DNA from: Tannerellaceae bacterium
Lineage (GTDB): Bacteria > Bacteroidota > Bacteroidia > Bacteroidales > Tannerellaceae
Length of the DNA: 64,000 nucleotides
Direction: 5' to 3'
NCBI GenBank assembly: GCA_031270665.1
Contig: JAISXD010000050.1
Span: forward strand, 1-64,000
Positions 1-10,669 of this stretch are shown here, piece after piece. A program made the translations under genes and the position numbers. The notes beneath the pieces are model-generated. The model was not told the DNA's origin. It saw only the letters and a list, made by a program, of their open reading frames with translations, and ran no database searches. Each line of letters begins with the position of its first letter. Position 1 is the first letter of the stretch.

Positions 1-45
1 ATAGAAGAGGTTTTGGCTTTCTTGTGCGAAATTGAAGCTGAATAA
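1..45 (+). CDS. C-terminal end of an upstream + strand CDS (...IEEVLAFLCEIEAE*), cut by window edge
   Basis: Frame 1 is open from base 1 to TAA at 43-45; family cannot be recognised. Confidence 0.35.
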   Translation: MEEVLAFLCEIEAE

Positions 46-65
46 ATCAACTGTGATTTATCCAA

Positions 66-2417
66 TCAATCCAGCCCTTTTATCCTTTCGCTTTCCGAGC
101 TGATCGAGGAGCGGGATTGATACCTGCTTTTCTGTGAACTGAAACGATAGGTGAGAGACAAACTGATTACAGAACGGTCTAAATAGTATTGATAGCCGGT
201 GTAGCGGTTGTTAATTGTCGTGTAGGTCTTCATCTTGTCTGTTTTAAACAGGTCATTCCATAGGATATTTGCTGTTAGTTTATTGTTTAGGAAGGATTTT
301 CGGATGCCTGCATCCATGCGGAATACAGGGTCGAAGTAAAAGACGTTTTCCAGTCCTTTTGTAAAGTACCGGATGGTGGTATTTAGTTTGAATCTGTATG
401 GCAGGGTAAAATCAAAACCGGAATAGGCATACCACATGGGTTGCTTCAAATCAATTACTCCCGAAGCCTTGTCATTGCTGATGGTGTAGAGTAAACCGGT
501 TGATAGATAGCAACTCAACCATTCGTTTTGATACGGCAGTATGGCGTCTATGGATAGCATGTCTGATTTATCAATATTCTTTTGAGTGATTCTGCTTAGA
601 GATGGGTTCGCTGGGTCTTGTTCTATATACCAGGCCAACAGATTATTCATCCGTGTGTAGTTGACCCCTAACGACGTTATTTTCATATATGAAAAGGTTA
701 ATGTCAACGCATGTCGTATTTCGGGGACAAGCGCAGGATTGCCCTGAAAATAAGTTAGTGAATCTATATATTCAATGGCAGGATTCAAATCCTGAAAGGT
801 AGGACGGGAAATTTTCATTGCGTAAGAAAAACCGGCGTCCCAGTTCCCGGCAATCCCATAATTTAATTGCAGGTTGGGAAAAACATTCCACGTTGTAGCA
901 TCCTGAACTACTCTATCGGTTGTTGCATAATTATCAGAAACCTCAACTCTTGTTCCCAACTCAGTATTCAGCTTTTCCAATTGCTTGGACAGGTTAAAAT
1001 ACAAGGCTCCGGTATTTTCTTTATAATCATAGGCCATGTTTCGGACAGCCGTTCCTTCCGAAGAGAAGAATGTATTGCTTCGGTTGTGTATGTTACTGTA
1101 TTTTATACCTGTCTCCAGCATAAAGCTTTGAGGCAAAGGAATAGAGACGTCTGTTTTGAATGATGTTATATCAATTGTCGTGCTAAGATCATTTTCTTTT
1201 GAAGCGATTCCCGTATAACCCAATTCCTTTATTTGGGTATTCAGTTTCGTATTGTAAGATGATTTATCGAATACGCTATTCATGTTTATGCCTGTGGGTG
1301 ATGATTGGTAAGAGTAGAAAGCAGTACCTGTCAGGAAGTTCCGATTTAAGGAGGTTTGCTGTACAGAAGTTAGTTCAGTTATGGGAGGAAGATGTGTGTC
1401 GGTAGAGTTATAGATACGGCTTATTTCATCCTTTGCATTATTTCCGTCTGAAAATTGGCCGCTTAGTTGCAAACCTGCCTTGTGTTTATCGGAAAAGCGA
1501 TAATCGCCTGATAAACGGATGCGATGGTTCTCCGTTGTATTATTGATACTTTTCCTGTCAATCAATCCATAAACAGGAGGCGTTTCGCGTGTATAATCCC
1601 TCACGTACGATTCGGTATTGTATTTTTTATTCGTGGAGAAAGCGTAAGAACCATAAAGAGATAACCGGGATGTTTGGGCCGATAGTATCGTTCCCATATA
1701 GGGATTCCGGTATGTTCCCTTGCTCATTCGTCCGGTTATTTCTGCTCCGAAGCCTTGATTTTGCGCCTTTCTTGTACGGATTTCGATAACGGCTTTCCCT
1801 TTTGCATCATAGTTAGATGAAGGATGGGTAATAATATCCACACGCTGTATTTCGGAAGACGACAGCATTTCAAGGGCTTGACTGTTGGGTAATTCCCTAC
1901 CATCCACAATAATCAGGGCATTGCCTGCTCCCAATACGGATATTCCATTCTCATTTACTTTAACACGTGCGGCTTTTTGCAATACATCAATGGCCGAACC
2001 GGATTCGCTTAACGCTGTTCCTGCCACATTCAGCGTAATGCGGTCATTTCGCATACTGAACATAGGTTGGGATGCTCTTACGGTAACTTCATTCAACCGA
2101 TAACTTTGAACGGATAAGCGAATATCCAGCAAACTTCCGGCAGGTGACGGAACGGATAGTATCGTATCCTTGTATCCGAAAGATGTTACTTTTAGTAAGA
2201 CGGGAAACTGATTGGTTTCTATGGAAAAGTCGGGTTCTAAAAAGAAATCGCCTTTATAGATAGATGAATCTTGAGGCGATAACAGTAGTATATTGTAACC
2301 GCTTTCTATCGGAGAATGGTTGCTGTCTGTAACTTTACCTGTTATTTTTTGCGCTTGCTGGGCATTCGCTAAACAAGGAAGTAAGGCTAATGCGAGGAAA
2401 AAGATTGTTGCTTTCAT
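66..2417 (-). CDS. TonB-dependent receptor-like outer membrane beta-barrel protein with N-terminal carboxypeptidase-regulatory-like domain
   Basis: 783 aa; signal peptide; KITGKVTDSNHSPI CarboxypepD_reg-like start, plug-like region, C-terminal barrel ending in aromatic-rich strands. Confidence 0.85.
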   Translation of the reverse strand: MKATIFFLALALLPCLANAQQAQKITGKVTDSNHSPIESGYNILLLSPQDSSIYKGDFFLEPDFSIETNQFPVLLKVTSFGYKDTILSVPSPAGSLLDIRLSVQSYRLNEVTVRASQPMFSMRNDRITLNVAGTALSESGSAIDVLQKAARVKVNENGISVLGAGNALIIVDGRELPNSQALEMLSSSEIQRVDIITHPSSNYDAKGKAVIEIRTRKAQNQGFGAEITGRMSKGTYRNPYMGTILSAQTSRLSLYGSYAFSTNKKYNTESYVRDYTRETPPVYGLIDRKSINNTTENHRIRLSGDYRFSDKHKAGLQLSGQFSDGNNAKDEISRIYNSTDTHLPPITELTSVQQTSLNRNFLTGTAFYSYQSSPTGINMNSVFDKSSYNTKLNTQIKELGYTGIASKENDLSTTIDITSFKTDVSIPLPQSFMLETGIKYSNIHNRSNTFFSSEGTAVRNMAYDYKENTGALYFNLSKQLEKLNTELGTRVEVSDNYATTDRVVQDATTWNVFPNLQLNYGIAGNWDAGFSYAMKISRPTFQDLNPAIEYIDSLTYFQGNPALVPEIRHALTLTFSYMKITSLGVNYTRMNNLLAWYIEQDPANPSLSRITQKNIDKSDMLSIDAILPYQNEWLSCYLSTGLLYTISNDKASGVIDLKQPMWYAYSGFDFTLPYRFKLNTTIRYFTKGLENVFYFDPVFRMDAGIRKSFLNNKLTANILWNDLFKTDKMKTYTTINNRYTGYQYYLDRSVISLSLTYRFSSQKSRYQSRSSISSESERIKGLD

Positions 2418-2475
2418 CTGTCTTTTGTTTTTGAATTTGCTGCAAACATAAATGACAGAAGAATCTGTTGGAAAT

Positions 2476-2504
2476 TATAGTGACAAGTAACCGGATTTAG
2501 TGAC
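2476..2504 (-). promoter_or_regulatory. Candidate LytTR-type operator: direct repeat GTCACTAAA / GTCACTATA, 20 bp apart, upstream of the TonB-type gene
   Basis: On the minus strand GTCACTAAATCCGGTTACTTGTCACTATA; a TATGTTTG (-7 like) lies downstream at 2450-2443. Confidence 0.4.
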
Positions 2505-2567
2505 GAAATGCTTGCCTTTGCATTTTATCACAGCAATTATGGGATGAATGGAGAAATAGGGCTTTTC

Positions 2568-3434
2568 TTAGTGCAAAATATCCTTTATAACATTAAGGTA
2601 GGAACGGGAAACGGGTATCTCTTCCGAAGTATCATGGATTGATAGTCTATACCCCTGCGCATTGCCGGTTACGTTATAAATCTTATCGGTATTGACAATG
2701 TATGTACGATGACACCGGACGAAACTTGGCTCTTGCTGCAATGTTTCTTCTATTTGCCGGATAGTAGTACGGAGCAACTTGTAGGTAAGTTTATCGTCTT
2801 GCTTATAATGTACGTTTACGTAATTACCTGTGGCTTCTATATAAAGTATGTCTTCAGGTTTGGCGGTTACCGAATCTTTCGTTGAACCGGAGAGGGTTAT
2901 AAGGCCCTCTGTTGCCGTATGCCGCTTTATTCTATCCGAAAGGACCCGGTTGATTTCTTTTGAACTAATTAAATTACGTTTCAACGCACTGTTTTGGCTG
3001 AGTATTGTTATGATACTCAGGGGTATGATGCCAATGGTAAGGACGGCGAACAAATCGATGAAAAAGCCTATCGGGAAATAGTCCGGTAGTTGTTTCATTA
3101 CAAGGAAGTAATCGTAACATACAACTCCTATCCCCGTCATAATTAAAAAGAATACGTTATTCAATAAACTCTTGCCAATGTCCCATTTTTCAGGATTGTA
3201 GAATCGCTTGAACAGAACAGGAAACAGAACAAACTCGATAGAAGCGGCAAGCATTGTCAGCAACGCAAAACCAACCAGCACCCACATTTGCCCCAACGAA
3301 TTAAGCCTGAAACTAAAAGGCTCAAACAGGGCTAAAATAAAAACAACCGTAATTACACATAGCAAAACGGATAGCCAGGGTTTATCATTTACCGGAGCCG
3401 GTTGGGCCAAGTATTTTGAAAGTTTATTTTTCAT
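2568..3434 (-). CDS. LytTR DNA-binding domain protein with N-terminal transmembrane segment (no receiver domain)
   Basis: 288 aa; hydrophobic N-terminal half; C-terminal DILYIEATGNYVNVHYK...FVRCHRTYIVN LytTR signature. Confidence 0.85.
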   Translation of the reverse strand: MKNKLSKYLAQPAPVNDKPWLSVLLCVITVVFILALFEPFSFRLNSLGQMWVLVGFALLTMLAASIEFVLFPVLFKRFYNPEKWDIGKSLLNNVFFLIMTGIGVVCYDYFLVMKQLPDYFPIGFFIDLFAVLTIGIIPLSIITILSQNSALKRNLISSKEINRVLSDRIKRHTATEGLITLSGSTKDSVTAKPEDILYIEATGNYVNVHYKQDDKLTYKLLRTTIRQIEETLQQEPSFVRCHRTYIVNTDKIYNVTGNAQGYRLSIHDTSEEIPVSRSYLNVIKDILH

Positions 3435-3492
3435 CAGGCAAGTTATTTTGCAACAAAGTTACGAAAAGGTAATTATCATGGAATATAATTGT

Positions 3493-3500
3493 TATTTTTG
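3493..3500 (+). promoter_or_regulatory. Putative Bacteroidetes -7 element TATTTTTG upstream of hisH
   Basis: Matches TAnnTTTG; 27 bp before the hisH ATG. Confidence 0.45.
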
Positions 3501-3527
3501 CAGCCTGATCATTTATAAGGGGGAAAG

Positions 3528-4118
3528 ATGCTTGTTGCCATTATAAAATATAATGCGGGGAATATTTATTCGGTTGATTATGCCTTGAAACGTTTGGGAA
3601 TCTCTCCTGTTGTTACGGCAGAGCCCGAAGTGTTGTTGAAGGCAGATAAAGTGATCTTTCCGGGGGTCGGCGAAGCCCGTACTACCATGAATTATCTGAA
3701 AGATACGAAATTGGATTTGTTGATCAGGGATTTACGACAGCCTGTTTTGGGTATTTGCTTAGGGATGCAGTTGATGTGTAAGTATTCCGAAGAAGGGGAT
3801 ACCGGATGCCTGAATATTTTTGATGTTGAAGTCAAACGTTTTATTCCCCAAAAACATGAAGAAAAAGTGCCTCATATGGGTTGGAATACATTATCAATTG
3901 TTGGAGAAGGGCTTTTTACTAAAGAACAGAATAAGCAGTTCGTTTATTTTGTGCATAGTTATTATGTGCCTATAAATAGCTGTACGGCTGCCGCTACGGA
4001 GTATATTTTACCCTTTAGCGCCGCGCTGCAAAAGGGCAATTATTATGCAACCCAGTTCCATCCAGAGAAGAGTGGAACGGTGGGTGAAAAGATATTAGAA
4101 ATTTTTTTAAGATTATAA
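3528..4118 (+). CDS. hisH: Imidazole glycerol phosphate synthase subunit HisH
   Basis: Class I glutamine amidotransferase motifs GICLGMQLM and QFHPEKSG; upstream of hisA/hisF. Confidence 0.95.
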   Translation: MLVAIIKYNAGNIYSVDYALKRLGISPVVTAEPEVLLKADKVIFPGVGEARTTMNYLKDTKLDLLIRDLRQPVLGICLGMQLMCKYSEEGDTGCLNIFDVEVKRFIPQKHEEKVPHMGWNTLSIVGEGLFTKEQNKQFVYFVHSYYVPINSCTAAATEYILPFSAALQKGNYYATQFHPEKSGTVGEKILEIFLRL

Positions 4119-4125
4119 CAGAGGT

Positions 4126-4860
4126 ATGATTGACCTGATCCCGGCTATAGATTTAATTGACGGAAAGTGCGTGAGGCTTACCCAAGGAGACTACAATACA
4201 AAGAAAGTGTATAATGGAAATCCTTTAGAGGTAGCCAAAATGTTTGAAGATTATGGTTTACGCCGGTTGCATGTAGTGGATTTAGACGGTGCCCGCAAAG
4301 GCTGTATCGTTAATTACCGTGTGCTGGAAAGAATCGCCGGACATACGTCGTTTATTATCGATTTTGGCGGAGGGCTTACGCGTGAAAGCGACTTGGAAAT
4401 AGCCTTTGAGAGCGGGGCTCAAATGGTGACAGGCGGCAGCATAGCCATAAAAGACCCTGAAATGTTCACTTCGTGGATAACTAAATATGGCAATCAAAAG
4501 ATCATTCTTGGAGCAGACGCCCGAAACAACAAAATAGCAGTAAGTGGCTGGGAAGAAACAACCGACGAAGAGATTGTTTCTTTTATACAGGCATATTATA
4601 ATAAAGGTATAACAAAAGTTATCAGTACCGATATTAGCCGTGACGGTATGCTGGAGGGGCCTGCTATTGATCTGTATAAGACAATAAAAGAGGCTTTACC
4701 CTGTTTGTATGTGATAGCAAGCGGCGGGGTAAGCTCGGTTGCGGATATTGAAAAGCTGGAAGAAGCGGGAATACCCGGCGTTATTTTTGGCAAGGCCATT
4801 TATGAAGGGCGTATTCAGTTAAAAGAACTGATACGGTTTACGGACAACTATGACGATTAA
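4126..4860 (+). CDS. hisA: Phosphoribosylformimino-5-aminoimidazole carboxamide ribotide isomerase
   Basis: [26 protein letters not shown]-barrel; his cluster context. Confidence 0.95.
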   Translation: MIDLIPAIDLIDGKCVRLTQGDYNTKKVYNGNPLEVAKMFEDYGLRRLHVVDLDGARKGCIVNYRVLERIAGHTSFIIDFGGGLTRESDLEIAFESGAQMVTGGSIAIKDPEMFTSWITKYGNQKIILGADARNNKIAVSGWEETTDEEIVSFIQAYYNKGITKVISTDISRDGMLEGPAIDLYKTIKEALPCLYVIASGGVSSVADIEKLEEAGIPGVIFGKAIYEGRIQLKELIRFTDNYDD

Positions 4861-4864
4861 CAAT

Positions 4865-5620
4865 ATGTTGGCAAAAAGAATTATTCCCTGTTTAGATATA
4901 AAAGACGGAACGACGGTAAAGGGAATAAATTTTGTGAATTTCCGCGATGCGGGCGATCCGGTGGAATTAGGAGCCCACTATAGCCGTGAAGGCGCCGACG
5001 AACTGGTATATTTAGATATTACAGCTTCGCATGAAGGGCGCAAGACTTTTACGGAATTGGTGCGCAAGGTAGCCGCTTGTATAAATATCCCTTTTACAGT
5101 AGGAGGGGGAATTAATGAAATAAAAGACGTAGACCGTTTACTGAATGCCGGAGCCGACAAAGTATCGATTAATTCTGCCGCGCTCCGTAATCCCTCATTA
5201 GTAGAAGAAATTGCCAAAAACTTTGGAAGCCAGGTTTGCGTGGTGGCCATCGATGCCAATTACGAGAATAATAATTGGATATGTTATTTAAACGGAGGGC
5301 GTATTCCTACTGGTAAAAAACTGTATGATTGGGCTGTTGAAGCTGAAAATCTCGGAGCCGGCGAAATACTGTTTACAAGTATGACGCATGATGGCGTGAA
5401 GGAAGGGTATGCCAATGAAGCCTTGGCGGTATTGGCCGGTCAGTTGCACATACCTGTTATTGCTTCGGGCGGCGCCGGGGAAAAAGAACATTTCCGCGAT
5501 GCGTTTATAGCAGGAAAAGCAGACGCAGCTTTGGCAGCCAGCGTCTTTCATTTTGGAGAAATAGGGATAACAGGGTTGAAACAATATCTGTTAAAAGAAG
5601 GTGTTAGTGTACGAATATAA
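4865..5620 (+). CDS. hisF: Imidazole glycerol phosphate synthase subunit HisF
   Basis: [23 protein letters not shown]; start placed at 4865 rather than the upstream 4850 ATG. Confidence 0.95.
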   Translation: MLAKRIIPCLDIKDGTTVKGINFVNFRDAGDPVELGAHYSREGADELVYLDITASHEGRKTFTELVRKVAACINIPFTVGGGINEIKDVDRLLNAGADKVSINSAALRNPSLVEEIAKNFGSQVCVVAIDANYENNNWICYLNGGRIPTGKKLYDWAVEAENLGAGEILFTSMTHDGVKEGYANEALAVLAGQLHIPVIASGGAGEKEHFRDAFIAGKADAALAASVFHFGEIGITGLKQYLLKEGVSVRI

Positions 5621-5637
5621 AAAAGAAATTAAAATAG

Positions 5638-6234
5638 ATGAATTTAGACTTCGACAAGGCGGGAGGACTGATTCCTGCCATTATCCAGGATAATAAAACG
5701 AATAAAGTATTGATGCTGGGTTTTATGAATGAAGAAGCTTATCAACAGACAAAAGAAACCGGGAAAGTAACCTTTTTCAGCCGCACCAAAAACCGTTTGT
5801 GGACGAAAGGCGAAACAAGCGGAAACTTCTTATCAGTAAAACAAATACTGACAGACTGCGATAATGATACGTTGCTGATAAAAGCTGACCCGGCCGGCCC
5901 TGTTTGCCATACCGGAAATGATACCTGCTTCGGGGAACAAAACAGGGAAGATGTGATGTTTCTGAAATATCTTCAAAACTTTATAGAACAGCGCAGACAG
6001 GAAATGCCCGAAGGTTCGTATACTACTTCGTTATTTATAAAAGGAGTGAATCGTATGGCTCAAAAAGTGGGGGAAGAGGCTGTGGAGACGGTAATCGAAG
6101 CAACAAACGGTACGGAAGAAGGCTTTATTTATGAAGCTTCCGATATGATCTATCACCTGATTGTGCTGCTTACCAGTAAAGGGCTTCGCATAGAAGACCT
6201 GTTGCGTGAATTAATGAAAAGGCATAAAGAATAA
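5638..6234 (+). CDS. hisIE: Bifunctional phosphoribosyl-AMP cyclohydrolase/phosphoribosyl-ATP pyrophosphatase
   Basis: HisI part (TGKVTFFSRTKNRLWTKGETSGN; CHTGNDTCF) fused to HisE (KVGEEAVETVIEA). Confidence 0.95.
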   Translation: MNLDFDKAGGLIPAIIQDNKTNKVLMLGFMNEEAYQQTKETGKVTFFSRTKNRLWTKGETSGNFLSVKQILTDCDNDTLLIKADPAGPVCHTGNDTCFGEQNREDVMFLKYLQNFIEQRRQEMPEGSYTTSLFIKGVNRMAQKVGEEAVETVIEATNGTEEGFIYEASDMIYHLIVLLTSKGLRIEDLLRELMKRHKE

Positions 6235-6238
6235 ATAT

Positions 6239-6916
6239 ATGGAAAATGACTTATTGCTCCGGCTGGATAATATAGAAATAAAACGCGACGAAAATGTTAT
6301 TTTACGGGATGCTTCGCTTACGCTTCATAACGGCGAGTTTTTATATGTGATCGGTAAAGTTGGTTCCGGGAAAAGCAGTTTGTTGAAATCCTTATATTGC
6401 GAGGCGCCGTTGAGTGGGAAGCATGCTCATTTAATGGAATACGACCTCCTGAAAATTAAACGGAAAGAAATACCTTATTTGCGCAGGAAACTGGGAATTG
6501 TATTTCAGGACTTCCAACTGTTGACAGACCGTATCGTTGAGAAAAACCTGGAGTTTGCCTTAAAAGCTACCGGCTGGAAGAAAAAAAATGAAATCTCAGC
6601 CCGTATTAACGATGTGCTCCACCAGGTAGGAATGCAGACCAAAGGATACAAAATGCCTCATGCGTTATCGGGAGGCGAACAGCAACGTATTGTGATTGCC
6701 CGCGCCTTATTAAATGAACCCCGGCTGATATTGGCTGACGAACCTACCGGAAACCTCGACCCCGAAACAAGTGCACAGATCGTACAACTTCTTCACGATA
6801 TCTGTAAAAAAGGGACGGCCGTAATTATGACTACCCATAACTATACACTCGTACGTAATTTCCCTGCACGTATCGTAAAATGCGAGAATAGCTGCCTTAG
6901 CGATATAAGGGAATGA
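6239..6916 (+). CDS. ftsE: FtsE-like ABC transporter ATP-binding protein
   Basis: Walker [10 protein letters not shown], signature LSGGEQQR, Walker [14 protein letters not shown]. Confidence 0.8.
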   Translation: MENDLLLRLDNIEIKRDENVILRDASLTLHNGEFLYVIGKVGSGKSSLLKSLYCEAPLSGKHAHLMEYDLLKIKRKEIPYLRRKLGIVFQDFQLLTDRIVEKNLEFALKATGWKKKNEISARINDVLHQVGMQTKGYKMPHALSGGEQQRIVIARALLNEPRLILADEPTGNLDPETSAQIVQLLHDICKKGTAVIMTTHNYTLVRNFPARIVKCENSCLSDIRE

Positions 6917-6977
6917 TTTTTTTATGTAACTTTGCAGTGTTTTTAAAGTAAAGAAAAACAATTTAATACAGTAAAAA

Positions 6978-8291
6978 ATGAAGGTTTTAAAATTTGGCGG
7001 TACTTCTGTAGGTTCGGCACGAAGAATGAAAAGTGTTGCGAAGTTAATTACAACGGAAAAGCATAACATCGTTGTATTATCTGCCATGTCGGGTACTACT
7101 AATTCATTGGTTGAGATTTCCGATTATTTGTACAAGAAAAATCCCGATGGTGCTAACGAAATAATCAACAAGCTCGCTATTACTTATTATAAACATGCAG
7201 ATGAGCTTTACAGCGCCACAGAGTATAAACAGAGAGCGAAAGAATTGATATCCAATCATTTTGATTACATACGTACGTTTACCAAAGACCTTTTTACACT
7301 GTTTGAAGAACGTGTTGTATTGGCGCAGGGAGAATTAATCTCAACCGGTATGATGAATTTATACCTGAATGAATTAGGTGTGAAATCGGTTCTTTTGCCC
7401 GCATTAGACTATATGCGTACAGATAAAAATGCAGAACCCGACCCTATCTATATTAAAGAAAAGCTTTCCGTGTTACTGGCTGAAAATGAAGAGGCTGATT
7501 TATATATCACCCAGGGCTATATTTGCAGGAATGCTTATGGCGAGATAGATAATCTTCAGCGCGGAGGCAGCGATTATACCGCCTCATTAATAGGAGCGGC
7601 TGTCCATGCCGATGAGATTCAGATATGGACGGATATTGACGGAATGCATAATAACGATCCGCGTTATGTGGAAGGCACATTGCCTGTCCGCCAGCTTCAT
7701 TTTGAAGAAGCTGCCGAGTTGGCTTATTTCGGAGCGAAAATACTGCATCCAACCTGTATCCTTCCTGCCAAGCTCAATAACATTCCGGTTCGTTTATTGA
7801 ATACGATGCAACCGGAGGCGCCGGGAACCCTGATTTCTAATGAAACGGAAAAAGGGAAAATCAAGGCCGTAGCGGCAAAAGACAATATTACGGCGATTAA
7901 GGTCAAGAGCGGCCGTATGCTGCTGGCTACCGGTTTTCTTCGTAAAGTATTCGAAATATTTGAAAACTACCAAACGCCCATTGATATGGTTACTACATCG
8001 GAAGTAGGCGTATCCTGTACGATAGACAACCGTAAGCGTTTGGACGAAATAGTAGACGACCTTAAAAAATATGGGACAGTAACGGTAGATGAAGACCTGG
8101 TTATCATATGTGTCGTTGGCGATTTGGAATGGGATAATGTAGGTTTTGAGGCAAGTATTGTAAATGCCTTAATGGATATTCCCGTACGAATGATTTCTTA
8201 CGGAGGAAGCAATTATAATGTTTCTTTATTGGTTAAATCGTCTGATAAGAAAAGAGCGTTACAGATATTAAGCCTGCATTTGTTTAATTAA
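6978..8291 (+). CDS. lysC: Aspartate kinase
   Basis: MKVLKFGGTSVGSARRM; C-terminal ACT region; followed by lysA. Confidence 0.92.
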   Translation: MKVLKFGGTSVGSARRMKSVAKLITTEKHNIVVLSAMSGTTNSLVEISDYLYKKNPDGANEIINKLAITYYKHADELYSATEYKQRAKELISNHFDYIRTFTKDLFTLFEERVVLAQGELISTGMMNLYLNELGVKSVLLPALDYMRTDKNAEPDPIYIKEKLSVLLAENEEADLYITQGYICRNAYGEIDNLQRGGSDYTASLIGAAVHADEIQIWTDIDGMHNNDPRYVEGTLPVRQLHFEEAAELAYFGAKILHPTCILPAKLNNIPVRLLNTMQPEAPGTLISNETEKGKIKAVAAKDNITAIKVKSGRMLLATGFLRKVFEIFENYQTPIDMVTTSEVGVSCTIDNRKRLDEIVDDLKKYGTVTVDEDLVIICVVGDLEWDNVGFEASIVNALMDIPVRMISYGGSNYNVSLLVKSSDKKRALQILSLHLFN

Positions 8292-8305
8292 CTGAGTACA
8301 CGGAT

Positions 8306-9463
8306 ATGCTAAAAGGAACGTTTCCCATTGAGAAATTTAAAACACTTCAGACGCCTTTCTATTACTATGATGTAGAATTGCTGAAAGAAACGCTGAATGT
8401 GGTAAAAAGTGAGGCTGGTAAATATAATTACCACATACACTATGCTATAAAGGCGAATGCGAATCCCCGTATACTTTCCATCATAGCAGCAAATGGGTTG
8501 GGAGCCGATTGTGTGAGTGGAGGCGAAATACAAGCGGCATTAGATGCGGGTATTCCTTCCGAACAAATTGTCTTTGCCGGAGTTGGAAAGGCTGATTGGG
8601 AAATTAATTTAGGATTAGACAATCATATTTTCTGTTTTAATGTAGAATCATTGGCCGAACTAAAGGTAATAGACGAGCTTGCCGCTATAAAAGGACAGGT
8701 GGCGCCGGTTGCTTTACGTATTAATCCGGAGGTTGATGCGCATACCCATGCAAAGATAACTACCGGGATGAAAGAAAATAAGTTTGGAATCAATCTGGGG
8801 CAACTAAATGCCGTAATCGATGAGTTGCTGCAAATGAAGCATGTGAAGTTGATAGGCATCCATTTCCATATCGGCTCGCAAATCACGGATCTATCCTCTT
8901 TTCAGAATTTGTCTATCCGGGCGAATGAAATACAGGAAGACTTGGAAGCGCGCGGGCTACACGTTGAAAATGTAAATTTCGGGGGCGGGTTAGGTATTGA
9001 TTATTATCATCCGAACCATTTGCCTATCCCGGCGTTTGAAAACTATTTTGCTGTTATTCATAAATTATTGAAAGTACGCCCCGGACAGAAAATTCATTTT
9101 GAACCGGGCCGTTCAATCGTGGCCCAATGTGGTTCGCTCATATCACAGGTGTTATATGTGAAAGAAGGAGAAATGAAGAAGTTTGTTATCCTGGATGCCG
9201 GTTTTACGGAGTTGATACGCCCGGCTATGTATGACGCCTACCATCGGATTGAAAATATTTCAAGCAATGAAGATACGATGCTTTATGATGTGGTAGGCCC
9301 TATTTGTGAATCTTCGGATGTGTTTGGTAAAGAGGTGGAATTAAATAAAGCGCATCGTGGCGATTATATCGTTTTACGTTCTGCCGGCGCTTATGGCGAG
9401 ATCATGGCGTCTCAATACAATTGCCGTAAATTGCCGAAGCCTTACTTTTCCGATACTTTATAA
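8306..9463 (+). CDS. lysA: Diaminopimelate decarboxylase
   Basis: YAIKANANPRIL PLP-lysine motif, HFHIGSQ, VGPICESSDVFG. Confidence 0.95.
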   Translation: MLKGTFPIEKFKTLQTPFYYYDVELLKETLNVVKSEAGKYNYHIHYAIKANANPRILSIIAANGLGADCVSGGEIQAALDAGIPSEQIVFAGVGKADWEINLGLDNHIFCFNVESLAELKVIDELAAIKGQVAPVALRINPEVDAHTHAKITTGMKENKFGINLGQLNAVIDELLQMKHVKLIGIHFHIGSQITDLSSFQNLSIRANEIQEDLEARGLHVENVNFGGGLGIDYYHPNHLPIPAFENYFAVIHKLLKVRPGQKIHFEPGRSIVAQCGSLISQVLYVKEGEMKKFVILDAGFTELIRPAMYDAYHRIENISSNEDTMLYDVVGPICESSDVFGKEVELNKAHRGDYIVLRSAGAYGEIMASQYNCRKLPKPYFSDTL

Positions 9464-9471
9464 TATATGTA

Positions 9472-10653
9472 ATGGAGCGGTTCTTTGTATTTAATTTTCC
9501 TGAATTGATAGCAATAGGCAGTGTTATTGCACTATTGATAGTACAGTTGTTATATTATGTGATAAGTTATAGCCGTCCTTATAAGAAGATGAAGATACGG
9601 GCGGCGGATAAGAATAGCGAAACGGAAACTACCCAGCCGGTATCTGTTATTGTTTATACCAAGAACGAATCGTATAATCTCAAAAAATATCTGCCGTCGC
9701 TTTTGTCGCAGGATTATCCTTCGTATGAAGTAATCGTTATAAACGATGGTTCTACCGACGAAAGCGATGATGTGCTCAAACTCTTTGAACATGATTATAA
9801 GCATTTGTATCATACGTTTATCCCGCAGGAGTCAAAATATCTCAGTCGTAGGAAACTGTCTCTTACCCTTGGAATAAAAGCGGCAAAGAATGACATCCTT
9901 TTATTTACGGAAGCCGATTGCCATCCTGTCAGTAAAGACTGGATCCGGGCGATGACTCAAAATTACACAAACGACGTAAGCCTCGTTTTAGGTTTTTGTG
10001 CATACACGGGAGGGAAAGGGTTTCTCCATAAACTGATCTCCTATGATAATTTGATAAATGGGCTGGAATATATATCATCCGCCCTGAAGAATAATCCGTT
10101 TGGAGGAAATGGCAAAAACCTGTCGTACCGGAGGCGGTTGTTCTTTGAGCATAAAGGATTCAGTAAATCCTTGAGCCTTCATGCAGGAGATGATGATTTA
10201 TTTGTTAACGAAACAGCCAACGGCCTGAATACGCAGGTGGAATATTCAAAAAAAAGTATTACGAAAATGGCGCCGGTTGAACGGTTTGCTATCTGGAAAA
10301 GTATGAAAATATCCCGTGCTGCAACACAACATCATTACAAAGGCCGGCAGTTGTTTTTCTATCGAATGGAAAAGGCTGCCTCTCTCTTGTTTTTACTTGC
10401 CGTTGTTATTTCAATTGTTTTGGGATTAGCGAGAAATCTTGTTGTAAGCGGAATAGCGCTGGTATGTTATATGTTATTGTTTACAACAAAAGCTGTTGTA
10501 TTGAAGAGGTCGGCTACTATGTTACAACAAAAAATAAGTATCGCCCTCTTGCCTCTGTTAGAAATAATCCAGCCCTTATTCGATCTATACATTTATATAT
10601 ATAGGGTATTCAGAGGTAAAAAAGATTATACTTTTACAATCAGTAATAAGTAA
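9472..10653 (+). CDS. Family 2 glycosyltransferase, membrane-associated
   Basis: VSVIVYTKNESYNLKKYLPSLLSQDYPSYEVIVINDGSTDES; C-terminal TM segments. Confidence 0.85.
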   Translation: MERFFVFNFPELIAIGSVIALLIVQLLYYVISYSRPYKKMKIRAADKNSETETTQPVSVIVYTKNESYNLKKYLPSLLSQDYPSYEVIVINDGSTDESDDVLKLFEHDYKHLYHTFIPQESKYLSRRKLSLTLGIKAAKNDILLFTEADCHPVSKDWIRAMTQNYTNDVSLVLGFCAYTGGKGFLHKLISYDNLINGLEYISSALKNNPFGGNGKNLSYRRRLFFEHKGFSKSLSLHAGDDDLFVNETANGLNTQVEYSKKSITKMAPVERFAIWKSMKISRAATQHHYKGRQLFFYRMEKAASLLFLLAVVISIVLGLARNLVVSGIALVCYMLLFTTKAVVLKRSATMLQQKISIALLPLLEIIQPLFDLYIYIYRVFRGKKDYTFTISNK

Positions 10654-10669
10654 TCTGTAAGGGCCTTGC

